Assembly: GCA_021737145.1 (NCBI GenBank)
Contig: JAIPEN010000010.1
Location: 84,898-148,897 of the forward strand
Direction: 5' to 3'
Source: Desulfarculaceae bacterium
Lineage (GTDB): Bacteria > Desulfobacterota > Desulfarculia > Desulfarculales > Desulfarculaceae
DNA length: 64,000 nucleotides
A program made the translations under genes and the position numbers. Below are positions 25,591-35,231 of this stretch, piece by piece. How positions within the stretch are numbered: the stretch's first letter is position 1; every line of letters starts with the position of its first letter. Under the pieces are notes generated by a model that saw only the letters and a list, made by a program, of their open reading frames with translations, did not search any database and was not told the DNA's origin.

Positions 25591-26184
25591 TTATTTAAAA
25601 TATATAGCGATAATGCGGGGCTCTGATTTGTCCCCCAGAGTGTACTCAACCACCTCAAGGCCAAGTTCGCGAGCCTGGGCGGCGTCTTTTTTGCCCCTGG
25701 GCAGGAGCACCGCCCCGCCTTGGGCGAGATAGGGCCTGGCCAGATCCAGGGAGCCGGGAATGTCAGTGACCGCGCGCAGAGTGATGGTGTCGAACCGCTG
25801 GTCCAAAAGCGCCTCGCCCGCCCGGCCCTGCACCGGCCGAACCCGGCCCTCCAGACCCAGGGTGCGCACCGCGTGCTTTTGAAAGGAAATGCGCTTGGCG
25901 CGGGGCTCCAAAAGGGTCACCTGCAACTCGGGCAGGGCCAGGGCCAGCACCAGGCCCGGAAAGCCCGCGCCCGAGCCGATGTCCAGCAGGGTGCCGCCGC
26001 GCACCTGGGGCACCAGGGCCAGGGAGTCCAGGAAAAGGTCTTCCTTGGCCGAGATGGGGTCGCTGTGTCCGGTCAGGTTGTGGGTCTGGTTCCACTTGAG
26101 CAGCAGCTCGCTGAGAGAGTCCCAGTCACACCCCAGGCGGTTGGGCAGGGCACGCCCGGCCAGGCGTTTGGCAATGTGCTCCAT
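25591..26184 (-). CDS. rsmG: 16S rRNA (guanine-527-N7)-methyltransferase RsmG
   Basis: RsmG (GidB) methylates G527 of 16S rRNA with SAM. The 197-residue product has the expected WNQTHNLTG motif (about 31-39), the SAM loop LLDIGSGAGFPGLVLA and the ITLRAVTDIPG segment. Its ATG 26184 directly abuts the mnmE stop codon, so the two form an operon in the classic mnmE-rsmG origin-type order (mnmG is not between them). The two parS sites follow its end. Confidence 0.93.
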   Translation of the reverse strand: MEHIAKRLAGRALPNRLGCDWDSLSELLLKWNQTHNLTGHSDPISAKEDLFLDSLALVPQVRGGTLLDIGSGAGFPGLVLALALPELQVTLLEPRAKRISFQKHAVRTLGLEGRVRPVQGRAGEALLDQRFDTITLRAVTDIPGSLDLARPYLAQGGAVLLPRGKKDAAQARELGLEVVEYTLGDKSEPRIIAIYFK

Positions 26185-27573
26185 TTACTTCCCCACGCAA
26201 AATTCGTCGAAAATAGCCTCTATCACCGCCTCGGGCGCGTCAATGCCGTCCACAAGGCCCAAATTGGCCAAAGCCTCGGCCAAATCCACCGAAATCAGCT
26301 CCATGGCCGGATTTTCCGCTTCCATCCCGTTCATGGCGCGGGCCGCCGCCTGAGCGCAGGCACCCAGGGCCTCGGCCTGGCGCTGGCTGGCCACCGCCTC
26401 GCCGGGCGCGGGCTCGGCCTGCCCCTGGGTGAGGGCCGCGCCTATGGCCGCGGCCAGCTCGGCCAGCCCCGCGCCGGTCTTGGCGCTGACCCGCAAAGCC
26501 CCCTCCCCTGCCTGGTTCAGCGTCCAGGCAGGGTCCAGGTCGCTTTTGTTGGCCGCGATCACCCGGGCCACCCCGCTGGTGGCGGCCAGAACGGCCCGGT
26601 CTTCATCGCTCAGCTCGGCCCCGCCGTCCAGCACCACCAGGGCCAGATCGGCCGAGCCCAGGCGCTCGCGGGCCGCGGCGCGCCCCAGCTCCTCCAACTC
26701 GCCCGGCTCCAGGCCCAGGCCGGCGGTGTCGGTGAGTCGGCATACCACCCCTCCCAACAGGGCCGCTTCCTCGATGGCGTCGCGGGTGGTGCCCGCGATG
26801 CTGGTCACGATGGCCCGCTCCTGGCCCAGCAGGGCGTTGAACAGGGAGCTTTTGCCCACATTGGGCCGTCCGCAGAGCACCACCAGGGCGCCCTCGCGCC
26901 ACACCCGCCGGGCGGCCCGCTCAGCCACCAGCTTCTCCAGAGGGCCGATAACCACTGAGCGCAACGAATCGGCCACCGGAGGCCCGGCGATCTCCCCGGC
27001 CTCCTCGGGGAAGTCGATGGCCGCCTCCACCGCCGCGGCCGCCTTGGTAAGGGCGTCGCGCACCGGGGCCAGGCGCTGGGCCAGCCCACCGGCCAGCCCG
27101 GCCAGGGCCAAACGGGCCTCGGCCCCGGAGTTGGCGTTGATCAGCTGGGCCACGGCCTCGGCCTGGCTTAGTTCCAGGCGTCCGCCCAGATAGGCCCGCA
27201 AGGTGAACTCGCCCGGTCCGGCCAGGCGGCAGCCCGCGCCCAGGGCCGCCTGGAGCAGCTCCTTGAGCACGGCAGGCCCGCCGTGGCTCTGAATCTCTAC
27301 GACGTCCTCGGTGGTGTAGGAATGGGGAGCCGCGAAAAACACGGCCAACACCTGGTCCAGCTCGCGGCCGGCCGCGTCCAAGGCCCGGCCCAGCACCAGG
27401 CGGCGGGGCGGCAGATCGCCGGGCGACACGCCGCCATCGAGCGGCCGGAACAAGCGCGCCGCCGCCGCGCGGGCCCCGGGACCGGACACCCGCAATATGC
27501 CGATGCCGCCTGGCCCGGAGGCCGTGGCAATGGCCGCGATGGTGTCGCCCTGAATGTAGCCGTCTGAATGCAT
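26185..27573 (-). CDS. mnmE: tRNA modification GTPase MnmE
   Basis: With MnmG, MnmE makes the 5-carboxymethylaminomethyl group on U34 of tRNAs. The product has 462 residues: the N-terminal TrmE domain (IAAIATASGPGGIGILRVSG, FTLRAYLGGRLELSQAEAVA), the G domain with GRPNVGKSSLFNALLG, AGTTRD, DTAGL and NKSDLD, and the C-terminal FDEFCVGK, where the usual FCIGK has Val for Ile. ATG 27573 lies close to the repeat region. The partner mnmG is not in the window. Confidence 0.95.
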   Translation of the reverse strand: MHSDGYIQGDTIAAIATASGPGGIGILRVSGPGARAAAARLFRPLDGGVSPGDLPPRRLVLGRALDAAGRELDQVLAVFFAAPHSYTTEDVVEIQSHGGPAVLKELLQAALGAGCRLAGPGEFTLRAYLGGRLELSQAEAVAQLINANSGAEARLALAGLAGGLAQRLAPVRDALTKAAAAVEAAIDFPEEAGEIAGPPVADSLRSVVIGPLEKLVAERAARRVWREGALVVLCGRPNVGKSSLFNALLGQERAIVTSIAGTTRDAIEEAALLGGVVCRLTDTAGLGLEPGELEELGRAAARERLGSADLALVVLDGGAELSDEDRAVLAATSGVARVIAANKSDLDPAWTLNQAGEGALRVSAKTGAGLAELAAAIGAALTQGQAEPAPGEAVASQRQAEALGACAQAAARAMNGMEAENPAMELISVDLAEALANLGLVDGIDAPEAVIEAIFDEFCVGK

Positions 27574-27689
27574 GTCTCGCCCCGTGATGATTAGGGCAAG
27601 TCTATAGCCCCTCCCCGCGCCCTGTCCACTTGGTTGGCCGGCATAATACCCCCGCGTTGGCCTTGTTTTAAGGGGCCTTGCCGGGGGTG

Positions 27690-28020
27690 GCGCTGCTTTC
27701 TGCCCCTTTGCTGGCCGGCATTTGCCTCCCCCTCTTCCTTATTCTCTTTATCTTCTCCCCCAACCGCACCCCGCCGGGGTCGCCACCGCGCCGGCATTCC
27801 CACGCCCTACCCCAGCCTGCCTCTGGCGAGCCTGCCAAAAATTAAGCGTACCCCCCTCCGCGTGCCCAGGTCCGCGACCACGCCCCGCCAACGAGCCCTT
27901 CAATTTCCCCCAGCCCATATGCCGGCCCCGAGCGGCCTCGGCAAAAAAACGCTTTTCTTCTCCTTTTCCCCTTCTTCTCTTCCTCTTTCTCCGTATTTTT
28001 CTTTTCTCTTTCTCCCAATT
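27690..28020 (-). repeat. Polypurine/polypyrimidine element, copy D (diverged)
   Basis: Reverse-orientation relative of copies A-C: CGAGCCCTTCAATTTCCCCC, CCCATATGCCGGCCCCGAGC, GGCAAAAAAACGCTTTTCTT and long pyrimidine runs (CTTCTCTTCCTCTTTCTCC) on the plus strand. It fills most of the 532-base gap between mnmE and the LuxR gene. Frames through it are low-complexity and rejected as genes. Confidence 0.72.
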
Positions 28021-28106
28021 CCTCCCCCACCCCCCAACAAAAAAGGCCCCCTCCCGGGAGCCCCTCCACGCCACGCCTCAATTCTCACCCCCCCGGCCGC
28101 GCCCCC

Positions 28107-29054
28107 TTAGCCCGGGTTAAGCGCCTGATACAACTCGATTTTATTGGAAACTCCCAATTTTTTATAAATGGCTTCCAAGTGGCGGCGAACCGTGGAGGGC
28201 GACAGGTTGAACTCCCGGGATATGTCCTTGTAGGTAAGGCCGGCGGCAAAGGACTCGGCGATTTCCTCCTCCCGGGGGGAGAGCATGGCCGCCGCCTGGC
28301 GGGGGTGGGCCGCCAAGAGGAATAGGTCGTCCATGGGGTCGGCCTTCATGCCCACGCCCTTGCCCCGAAAGGGCTTGGCCCACTCGCTCTTGAGCCAGCG
28401 GCGCGGGGGATCGGGCAGGGCCGGACCGCTCCACTCGGGCCATTCGGCCTGCACCAGCTCCAAAAACTGGTCGCTGGCCTGGCGCAGCCAGCCCTCCCGG
28501 TCGCAGACCGCGGCGGGGCCGCCGGTCTGGCTCTTGGAGCGGCTGCGCACGTACTCGATCTGGTTGTGCTGCCAGGCCTGGGTGAGCAGGGGAAAGACGA
28601 ATTGCTTGGCAGCGCGCTCCTCGGGGGTGAAGGCGGGACGGGAGCCGTTGCGGTACAGGCTCATCACGTCCAGCAGGCCGCTGCGGGGCACGGCCAGGGC
28701 GGTGGAGATGGCCGACTCGATGCCGTAGACGTGGGAGTGCTGGCGGTATATCTCCAGGGCCTGGCGCTCCTGCCGGGCGTAGAACTCGTACACATCGAAG
28801 GTGACGCCCGGCGTGGCGATGATGTTGGCCAAAAGCCGGTCCTGGTGCTTGAAGCGCTCCCAGTTCTCCATCATCTCTTCGGGCAAGCCGCGTAGATACA
28901 CGTTGTGCACCCGCAGGCCCTGGGTGTAGCCGCTGGCCCACAGGGCCATGTCAAAGGGAATCAGCTCGGCCAACAGCTCCATGGCCGCGTCCTTGAAATC
29001 CCCCACCGGGGCCCGGTGGCCCAACTCGATGAGCTGGCCGACGAAGCGGCCCAT
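28107..29054 (-). CDS. LuxR-family transcriptional regulator
   Basis: The product is about 315 residues. The C-terminal LuxR/GerE helix-turn-helix is clear (LSPREEEIAESFAAGLTYKD, then LSPSTVRRHLEAIYKKLGVS). The N-terminal 230 residues have no receiver domain or phosphorylation pocket; they may be a GAF/PAS-like sensor (DMALWASGYTQGLRVHNVYL). ATG 29054 is used; GTG 29069 with an AGGAGG further upstream is possible, and the frame stays open beyond. It is divergent from the small lipoprotein gene, which it might control. Regulator of unknown signal. Confidence 0.82.
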   Translation of the reverse strand: MGRFVGQLIELGHRAPVGDFKDAAMELLAELIPFDMALWASGYTQGLRVHNVYLRGLPEEMMENWERFKHQDRLLANIIATPGVTFDVYEFYARQERQALEIYRQHSHVYGIESAISTALAVPRSGLLDVMSLYRNGSRPAFTPEERAAKQFVFPLLTQAWQHNQIEYVRSRSKSQTGGPAAVCDREGWLRQASDQFLELVQAEWPEWSGPALPDPPRRWLKSEWAKPFRGKGVGMKADPMDDLFLLAAHPRQAAAMLSPREEEIAESFAAGLTYKDISREFNLSPSTVRRHLEAIYKKLGVSNKIELYQALNPG

Positions 29055-29240
29055 ATCCTTATCCAGCACCGTAATGGATTCCCCTCCTCGCGGCGGCTTG
29101 CCGCCCCATGGGGCGTTTGCCCTATGGTTGGCCTGCCGGGAATGTGTTGTACTGGCAGCCGTCAACCTTGGTCACGCGCCTTATCCAACGCGGCGAGGCT
29201 CGGGCTACTTGAAAAGCAGTTCATCATTTTAGGAGTAACC

Positions 29241-29675
29241 ATGAGCAAGCTCAAGATAGTTTTGGCGCTGACCACGGTGGTGGCCCTGATGTGGCTTACC
29301 TCGGGCGCCGGATGCAGCTCCGGCAGCGGCGGGGGCAGCGACTACACGGTTCCCTGCGCCAAAGATGTGGTCGGCGCCTGGAAATTCGCGGGGAGCACCT
29401 CGAACGGAACCCTGACCTTCAACCGGCAGGGCGAGGTGTCCGGGATCACCCAAAGCGGCGCCTGCCCCGGCTTCGCTCTGGTGCCGGGCGTGAGCAGCAG
29501 CAACTTCAGTGACTATCCCATCAAGGTCAACTACACCGTCAAATGCAACAACGGTAAGACCTACCTGTACACCCTGTCGCTCACCCCGGTGGACGGCAAT
29601 TGCACCACCCTCAGCGGCACCAAGAAGGGCAACTACTCCGGGGGCATCACAGAGAACATCGCCCTGACCAAATGA
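29241..29675 (+). CDS. Putative lipoprotein, unknown function
   Basis: ATG 29241 follows TTAGGAGTAACC. The 144-residue product has a hydrophobic leader (KIVLALTTVVALMWLTSG) ending in GAGCSSGSGGG, so lipid attachment at the first Cys is likely. The rest is a small beta-rich domain, CAKDVVGAWKFAGSTSNGTL, then KVNYTVKCNNGKTYLYTLSL, reminiscent of lipocalin-like or META-like barrels but not assignable. It is followed by a second secreted gene on the same strand. Confidence 0.72.
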   Translation: MSKLKIVLALTTVVALMWLTSGAGCSSGSGGGSDYTVPCAKDVVGAWKFAGSTSNGTLTFNRQGEVSGITQSGACPGFALVPGVSSSNFSDYPIKVNYTVKCNNGKTYLYTLSLTPVDGNCTTLSGTKKGNYSGGITENIALTK

Positions 29676-29736
29676 TAGCGAACCCGGCGACCCGCCCCGC
29701 GCCCGGCGGAGCGGGCCGCTCCCGGAGGTCGTCTCC

Positions 29737-30291
29737 ATGCGTGTTTTCACCCTGGTGCTTCTGCTGAGCCTGTTCTTGGCGGGCCCGGCCCCGGCCGCGC
29801 CCCCCGGCGGGGTGGAGTTGCGGGTGGTGGCCTTGAATGCCGCCCAACAGGAACGGGTGGCCGGGGAAAACGGGGTGTGGTCGCCTCCCTTGTCGCTCAA
29901 GCTCCCGGACGTGGGCCAAGGGGTGGAGATAGACCGGCGCACCGAATTCCATGCGGTGCTCATCGACCGCTCGGGAACCTACGAAGGGCGCGAGGTGGTT
30001 TTCGAGTGGCTCCACGGCAGCCCTTGGCGGGCCTTTGCCAAACCCGTGACCCGCACGGTGCGCAGGTTCGCGGGCCAGCCCCATCCCATGGCGGAATACA
30101 GCTGCTGGTCCTCCCCCGCCAAAATGGGCAAGTTCTGGTCGGCCCTGTTCCCCAGCTCGGTGATGAAGCGCTCCCAGTGGAACGCCTCCCGCTGCTACGG
30201 CCCCCGCCTGGTGCGGGTGCGGGGGAAGGACGGCGAGATCATCGCCGAGCGCGCCTTCGAAATCCACAAAACCGGCGTGCGGCTGTACTGA
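29737..30291 (+). CDS. Secreted protein, unknown function
   Basis: ATG 29737 has CCGGAGGTC upstream. The signal peptide (VFTLVLLLSLFLAGPAPA) is cleaved near residue 21. The mature part has about 163 residues with a basic central region (KPVTRTVRRFAGQPHP) and two cysteines (YSCWSS, SRCYGP). The layout (EFHAVLIDRSGTYEGREVVF) suggests a beta-sandwich. No family recognised. A strong terminator follows, shared with jag on the other strand. Confidence 0.7.
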   Translation: MRVFTLVLLLSLFLAGPAPAAPPGGVELRVVALNAAQQERVAGENGVWSPPLSLKLPDVGQGVEIDRRTEFHAVLIDRSGTYEGREVVFEWLHGSPWRAFAKPVTRTVRRFAGQPHPMAEYSCWSSPAKMGKFWSALFPSSVMKRSQWNASRCYGPRLVRVRGKDGEIIAERAFEIHKTGVRLY

Positions 30292-30318
30292 GCCGCGCCG
30301 CCTCCCTCGGCCACGAAA

Positions 30319-30345
30319 AAGGGCCTCCCCACTCGGGAGGCCCTT
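30319..30345. terminator. Bidirectional intrinsic terminator
   Basis: AAGGGCCTCCC pairs with GGGAGGCCCTT around CACTC, with an A-run before and TTGCTG after. It separates the convergent secreted gene (plus) and jag (minus). Confidence 0.9.
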
Positions 30346-30370
30346 GCTGCCTAGCTATTTCGCTTCACAC

Positions 30371-31342
30371 CTAGCGCGGGGTGATGACCACCTTCTTCAT
30401 CTCGCCCTTGCCCCGGCTCATGGTGCTGATGGCCTTATGGCTCCTGAGCACCAAATGCACCACCCGGCGCTCCTGGGCGCTGAGCGGGCCCAGGCTCTGG
30501 GCCTTGCGGGTGGTCTTGGCCCGGTCGGCCGCCTTGCGGGCCGAATCTTCCAGAGCCGCGCGCCGCCTGACCCGGTAGCCGCCGGCGTCCACGCTCAGAT
30601 GCACCGCCCGGCCGTACTTGTGGCTGACGATGCGGGTGGTCAGGTATTGCAGGGCGTCCAGGGTCTGGCCGCGCCGGCCGATGAGCACCCCGGGCTCGCC
30701 GCCCACGATGTTCAGCTCGATGCCCTGCTCGCCTCGGGCGCTCTCCACCGCGGCCTTGGAATCCAGGGAGGTGGCCAGGCGGGTGAGCACCTCGCCGGCA
30801 TAGGACACCACCTCGGGGCCTTCATCCTCGCGCTCGGGGCGCGGCTCGCGGCGGGGAGGCGGGGCCGGGGCCGCCTCGGGAGGCTTGGCCTCCACGGGCT
30901 TGGTCTCGGCCGGGGCTTGCGGTTGGGGCGGTTGGGGCTCGCTTCGCGGCGGGGCCGGAGGCTTGGGCTCGGGTCTGGGCTCCGGCTTGGGCCGGGGCTT
31001 GGCCTCTTGCTTGACAGGCGCGGGCGGCTTGGGCGGGGCCTTGACCGGAGGCGCGGGCTTGGCCTTCACCTCTGGCTTGGGCTCGGGCTTCTTCTTGCCC
31101 AGGCCCAGGGAGCCGCCGCTGTTGTCGGTCATCGCGGCCACCAGCTCGGCCACCTCGTCGGCCTGGCTCTTGCCCCGGGGCTTGGCCTTGATCACCGCCT
31201 TTTTTGAGCCGATGCCCAAAAATCCGCCGCCCCCGGCGCTGATCACCTCCACCTCGAGCTCGTCCAGGCTCAGCCCGAAGTGCCCCTGCGCGGCCAGCAT
31301 GGCCTCTTCGGTTGTTTTAGCAGTAAACTCAACCGCTTCCAT
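30371..31342 (-). CDS. jag: RNA-binding protein Jag/KhpB
   Basis: The 323-residue product starts at ATG 31342, seven bases after the end of yidC. It has a Jag_N domain (VEFTAKTTEEAMLAAQGHFG, GGGGFLGIGSKKAV), a Pro/Lys/Glu-rich linker of about 100 residues (about 75-180), a KH domain (LNIVGGEPGVLIGRRGQTLD, AL) and an R3H domain at the end (LSAQERRVVHLVLRSHKAIS). Jag proteins bind mRNAs and affect cell elongation and division. The long linker is unusual in length but typical in place. It ends the rpmH-rnpA-yidD-yidC-jag operon. Confidence 0.93.
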   Translation of the reverse strand: MEAVEFTAKTTEEAMLAAQGHFGLSLDELEVEVISAGGGGFLGIGSKKAVIKAKPRGKSQADEVAELVAAMTDNSGGSLGLGKKKPEPKPEVKAKPAPPVKAPPKPPAPVKQEAKPRPKPEPRPEPKPPAPPRSEPQPPQPQAPAETKPVEAKPPEAAPAPPPRREPRPEREDEGPEVVSYAGEVLTRLATSLDSKAAVESARGEQGIELNIVGGEPGVLIGRRGQTLDALQYLTTRIVSHKYGRAVHLSVDAGGYRVRRRAALEDSARKAADRAKTTRKAQSLGPLSAQERRVVHLVLRSHKAISTMSRGKGEMKKVVITPR

Positions 31343-31348
31343 GCTATA

Positions 31349-33010
31349 TCACGACTTGCTGCGGTTGGTATAGTACTGCTGGCCGATGCTCATGAGGTTG
31401 TTGACCAGCCAGTAAAGCACCAACCCCGAGGGGAAGTTGATGAACATCACCGTGAACACCACCGGCATCATCATCATCATCTTGGCCTGGGTCGGGTCGC
31501 CGGTGGTGGGGGTCATCTTCTGCTGCAGGAACATGGACGCGCCCATGAGCAGGGTCAGCACCGGGATGCCGTCGCCCACGTAGGGGATCTGTATGCCGAT
31601 GCTCAGGCGGTCCGGGGCCGAGAGGTCGTTGATCCACAGCATGAAGGGCGCGTGCCGAAGCTCGATGGCGTTGCCCAAGACCTTGTAAAAGGCGATGAAC
31701 ACCGGGATCTGCACAAGCATGGGCAAACAGCCCCCGGCTGGGTTTACCTTGTATGTCTTGTATAGCTGCATGATCTCTTGATTCATGCGCTGCTTGTCGT
31801 CCTTGAACTTCTCGCGGAGGCGCTTCACATGGGGCTGAAGCTTCTGCATCTCCTTCATGGACTTGTAGCTCTTGCGGGTCAGGGGCCAGAAGATCAGCTT
31901 GGTGATCAGGGTGACGATGATGATGGCGATGCCGTAGTTGCCAATGAAGTCGAAGATCAGGTTCATGGCGATCAAGAACGGCTTGGCGATCACATCGAAC
32001 CAACCGAAATCCACCGACTGGTCCAGATTGTGGCCCAAGGGCTCCAGGACCTTCAGGTCCTTGGGGCCGTAGAAGATCATGTAGCCGGTCTCGCGGGTGG
32101 CGCCGGGCTCCAGGGCCATGAGCGGCTCCACCAGGGTGGCCAGCATTAGCTCGCCCTTTTCGCCGCCCACCACGAAACGCTTGGGCGGGGCCTGGCCCTG
32201 GGGCTCCAGGGGAGCCACCGCGCCCAGGAAGTAGGGGATGGACAGGCCCAGATAGCTGATGTCGCCGGTGTCCTTGGGGTTGTCGTCCAGGTCCCCGGCG
32301 CTCATTTCCTCATAACGCCCGGCCTTGGAATACTGGATGCCGGTGAAGGCGTAGGCCGCGGACTCGGCCCGCTTTTTCATCTCCACCAGGGCGATGGAGG
32401 GCTGCAACTCCAGCTTTTTGCCGCTCTGGTTGGTCAGGCGCAGGTTCAGCTCCCAGGCATAGGAGCCGGCCTTGAAGGTGTAGACCTTGTCCACCTTGAC
32501 CCCGGCCACGGTGGTGGTGAACACCAGCTGCTTGGAGCCGCTGCTCACCTCCAGCTTGTCGGCCGAGGGGGTGAAGTTGCGGGCCGAGAGCTTGGGGTCC
32601 AGCTTGGTCAGGTTCACCGCCAGGGAGGCGGGATCGTTCTCGCCCAGGTCGAGCACCGCGAAGTGGCCGCCCTTTTGCTCCGGCTGGTTGTAGTAGTCCT
32701 GCAGGATAACGGTCTTTACCCCGCCGCCCCGGCTGGTGAACACCGCGGTGTAGAGCGGGGTCCTCACCTCCACCAGGGTCTCGGCGCCGGCCGGCGATGC
32801 CGTGGGAACGGCGGGCGCCGCCGCGCTGGGCGAGGCCGGAGCCGAAACCTGGGGCGTGCCCGCCGCCGCCGGGGCCTTGGACGCCTGGCTCTGGGGAGCG
32901 GTGGTGCTGGTGACCGGCTGCTCCTGGGGCTTATCGCCGAAAAACATGATCCACAGCCACATGAGCCCCACGCTAAGGGCCAGGGCCAACAACATGCGTT
33001 TCTGATCCAT
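31349..33010 (-). CDS. yidC: Membrane protein insertase YidC
   Basis: YidC inserts proteins into the inner membrane with or without SecYEG. The product has 553 residues: an N-terminal helix (LLALALSVGLMWLWIMFFGD), an Ala/Pro/Ser-rich linker, the large periplasmic beta domain (about 60-340, RTPLYTAVFTSRGGGVKTVI) and five C-terminal helices (NYGIAIIIVTLITKLIFWPL, PMLVQIPVFIAFYKVL, FINFPSGLVLYWLVNNLMSI). The long periplasmic domain is the Gram-negative type. ATG 33010 is 30 bases after the end of yidD. Confidence 0.96.
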   Translation of the reverse strand: MDQKRMLLALALSVGLMWLWIMFFGDKPQEQPVTSTTAPQSQASKAPAAAGTPQVSAPASPSAAAPAVPTASPAGAETLVEVRTPLYTAVFTSRGGGVKTVILQDYYNQPEQKGGHFAVLDLGENDPASLAVNLTKLDPKLSARNFTPSADKLEVSSGSKQLVFTTTVAGVKVDKVYTFKAGSYAWELNLRLTNQSGKKLELQPSIALVEMKKRAESAAYAFTGIQYSKAGRYEEMSAGDLDDNPKDTGDISYLGLSIPYFLGAVAPLEPQGQAPPKRFVVGGEKGELMLATLVEPLMALEPGATRETGYMIFYGPKDLKVLEPLGHNLDQSVDFGWFDVIAKPFLIAMNLIFDFIGNYGIAIIIVTLITKLIFWPLTRKSYKSMKEMQKLQPHVKRLREKFKDDKQRMNQEIMQLYKTYKVNPAGGCLPMLVQIPVFIAFYKVLGNAIELRHAPFMLWINDLSAPDRLSIGIQIPYVGDGIPVLTLLMGASMFLQQKMTPTTGDPTQAKMMMMMPVVFTVMFINFPSGLVLYWLVNNLMSIGQQYYTNRSKS

Positions 33011-33040
33011 GATCGCTTCCTAAAAAACGGGAGCCCCGGC

Positions 33041-33256
33041 TCAGGCCGGGTCGTGGCCCCCGGCGGAGAAGGGATGGCAGCGGGCCAAGCGCCAAAGGCT
33101 CTTGCCCAGCCCCCGCCACAGGCCGTACTTGGCCAGGGCGTCCATAGCATAATTGGAACAGGTCGGGGTGAAGCGGCACTGGCCGCCCAGGTAGGGTCCC
33201 AAGGTGAGCTGGTACAGGCGCACCAGCGCCCGGGCCGCGAAAACGGCCGGGCTCAG
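33041..33256 (-). CDS. yidD: Membrane protein insertion efficiency factor YidD
   Basis: This 71-residue protein assists YidC. It has the hallmark CRFTPTCSNYA and CHPFSAGGHDP motifs (RLYQLTLGPYLGGQCRF). No ATG, GTG or TTG fits the expected N-terminus; the best candidate is CTG 33256, whose last three bases overlap rnpA's TGA (CTGA), with GGAGG ten bases upstream. GTG at LVRLYQ would remove the first conserved helix residues. It is in the rpmH-rnpA-yidD-yidC-jag operon. Confidence 0.88.
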   Translation of the reverse strand: MSPAVFAARALVRLYQLTLGPYLGGQCRFTPTCSNYAMDALAKYGLWRGLGKSLWRLARCHPFSAGGHDPA

Positions 33257-33615
33257 GCGGCCGGAGCCTCCGGCAGCCTCTCGAGCATCTCCCACAGTTC
33301 TTGGCTCAGTTGCGGCCAGCTCATGGCCGGGGCTCCGTTCCTGGCGATGACCACCAGGTCCCATCCCGGGGGCACTTGGCTTCGGCGCAGACGAAAGGCC
33401 TCGCGCACCAGGCGCTTGAAGCGGTTGCGTCCCACCGCGCCGGCCACCCGGCGGGTTGCGGTGATCCCCATGCGGCTCAGGTCCAGGCCGTTGGGCCGGT
33501 ACAAAAGCAGCATGCGCCGGCCATGCAGACGGCCCGGCCGGGATTGCACCGCCAGGTACTGCCAGCGCTTCAACAGGCGCGCCGTCTTGGGGAAGCCGAA
33601 ATCCGCTGTGGGCAT
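33253..33615 (-). CDS. rnpA: Ribonuclease P protein component RnpA
   Basis: RnpA assists RNase P RNA in 5' tRNA maturation. The 120-residue product has the RNR signature VGRNRFKRLVREAFR (about 62-76) and GWDLVVIARNGAP. ATG 33615 lies 15 bases after rpmH. It overlaps yidD by four bases at the end. Confidence 0.94.
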   Translation of the reverse strand: MPTADFGFPKTARLLKRWQYLAVQSRPGRLHGRRMLLLYRPNGLDLSRMGITATRRVAGAVGRNRFKRLVREAFRLRRSQVPPGWDLVVIARNGAPAMSWPQLSQELWEMLERLPEAPAA

Positions 33616-33630
33616 CGAGCCCCCGGTGGC

Positions 33631-33765
33631 TCACACCGCCAGCCGCTTGCGCCCCTTGGACCTGCGGCGCGCAATCACGGCGCGGCCGCCTCGGGTGCGG
33701 CTGCGCACCAGAAAACCGTGGGTGCGTTTACGCTTGGTGTTGCTGGGTTGGAATGTGCGTTTCAT
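33631..33765 (-). CDS. rpmH: Ribosomal protein bL34
   Basis: The 44-residue basic protein [18 protein letters not shown]... is a textbook bL34 of the large ribosomal subunit, ending GRKRLAV. It is too short for routine long-ORF lists. ATG 33765 is preceded by GTGAGCGAG. It leads the rpmH-rnpA-yidD-yidC-jag operon. dnaA, often upstream of rpmH, is absent here; mreB is divergent instead. Confidence 0.97.
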   Translation of the reverse strand: MKRTFQPSNTKRKRTHGFLVRSRTRGGRAVIARRRSKGRKRLAV

Positions 33766-33912
33766 CTCGCTCACCCTTTTTCATTAAGCCAGATTTAGGA
33801 CCCCCGGCCCCTGGGGTGCCTGGCCGGAAGCCGCGCAAAAGGGCGCGCCCTGCACACCTGGACCGCCCCGCTAAAGGCGGCCAGGCTCACGGGCGGCCCG
33901 GACAAGGGACAA

Positions 33913-33941
33913 AGTTAATCACAAGGAACGGTTATTGTCAA
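33913..33941 (-). promoter_or_regulatory. Candidate sigma-70 promoter for rpmH operon
   Basis: On the minus strand TTGACA (33936-33941) is followed after 17 bases by TTAACT (33913-33918). The -35 is perfect; the -10 is weak. It lies about 150 bases upstream of rpmH. The rest of the 334-base gap 33766-34099 is GC-rich with no gene seen; TATATAAG at 34068 could be a -10 for mreB without a clear -35. Confidence 0.55.
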
Positions 33942-34075
33942 ATGCCCCCGCCCCGGCCAGGGCCGCGGGCGCGGGGCGGCGGGGGGGCGCAAGTCACCAA
34001 GATTTGACCTCAAAAGGCTTGCTAGCCAAGGTTCACTCTGGTAGGCTCCCCTTTGATGCCGCAACCATTATATAA

Positions 34076-35170
<1,095 letters not shown>

Positions 35171-35231
35171 ACGCCGCCGGGCCTGGTCCGCGCGGCGCCC
35201 AGGTGCGGCCGGCAACAAATACGTAGGCGCC

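Noticed and set aside
27634..28110. Pro/Ser/Phe-rich open frames in copy D of the element
   Set aside because: Low-complexity translation of pyrimidine runs; no conserved domain.
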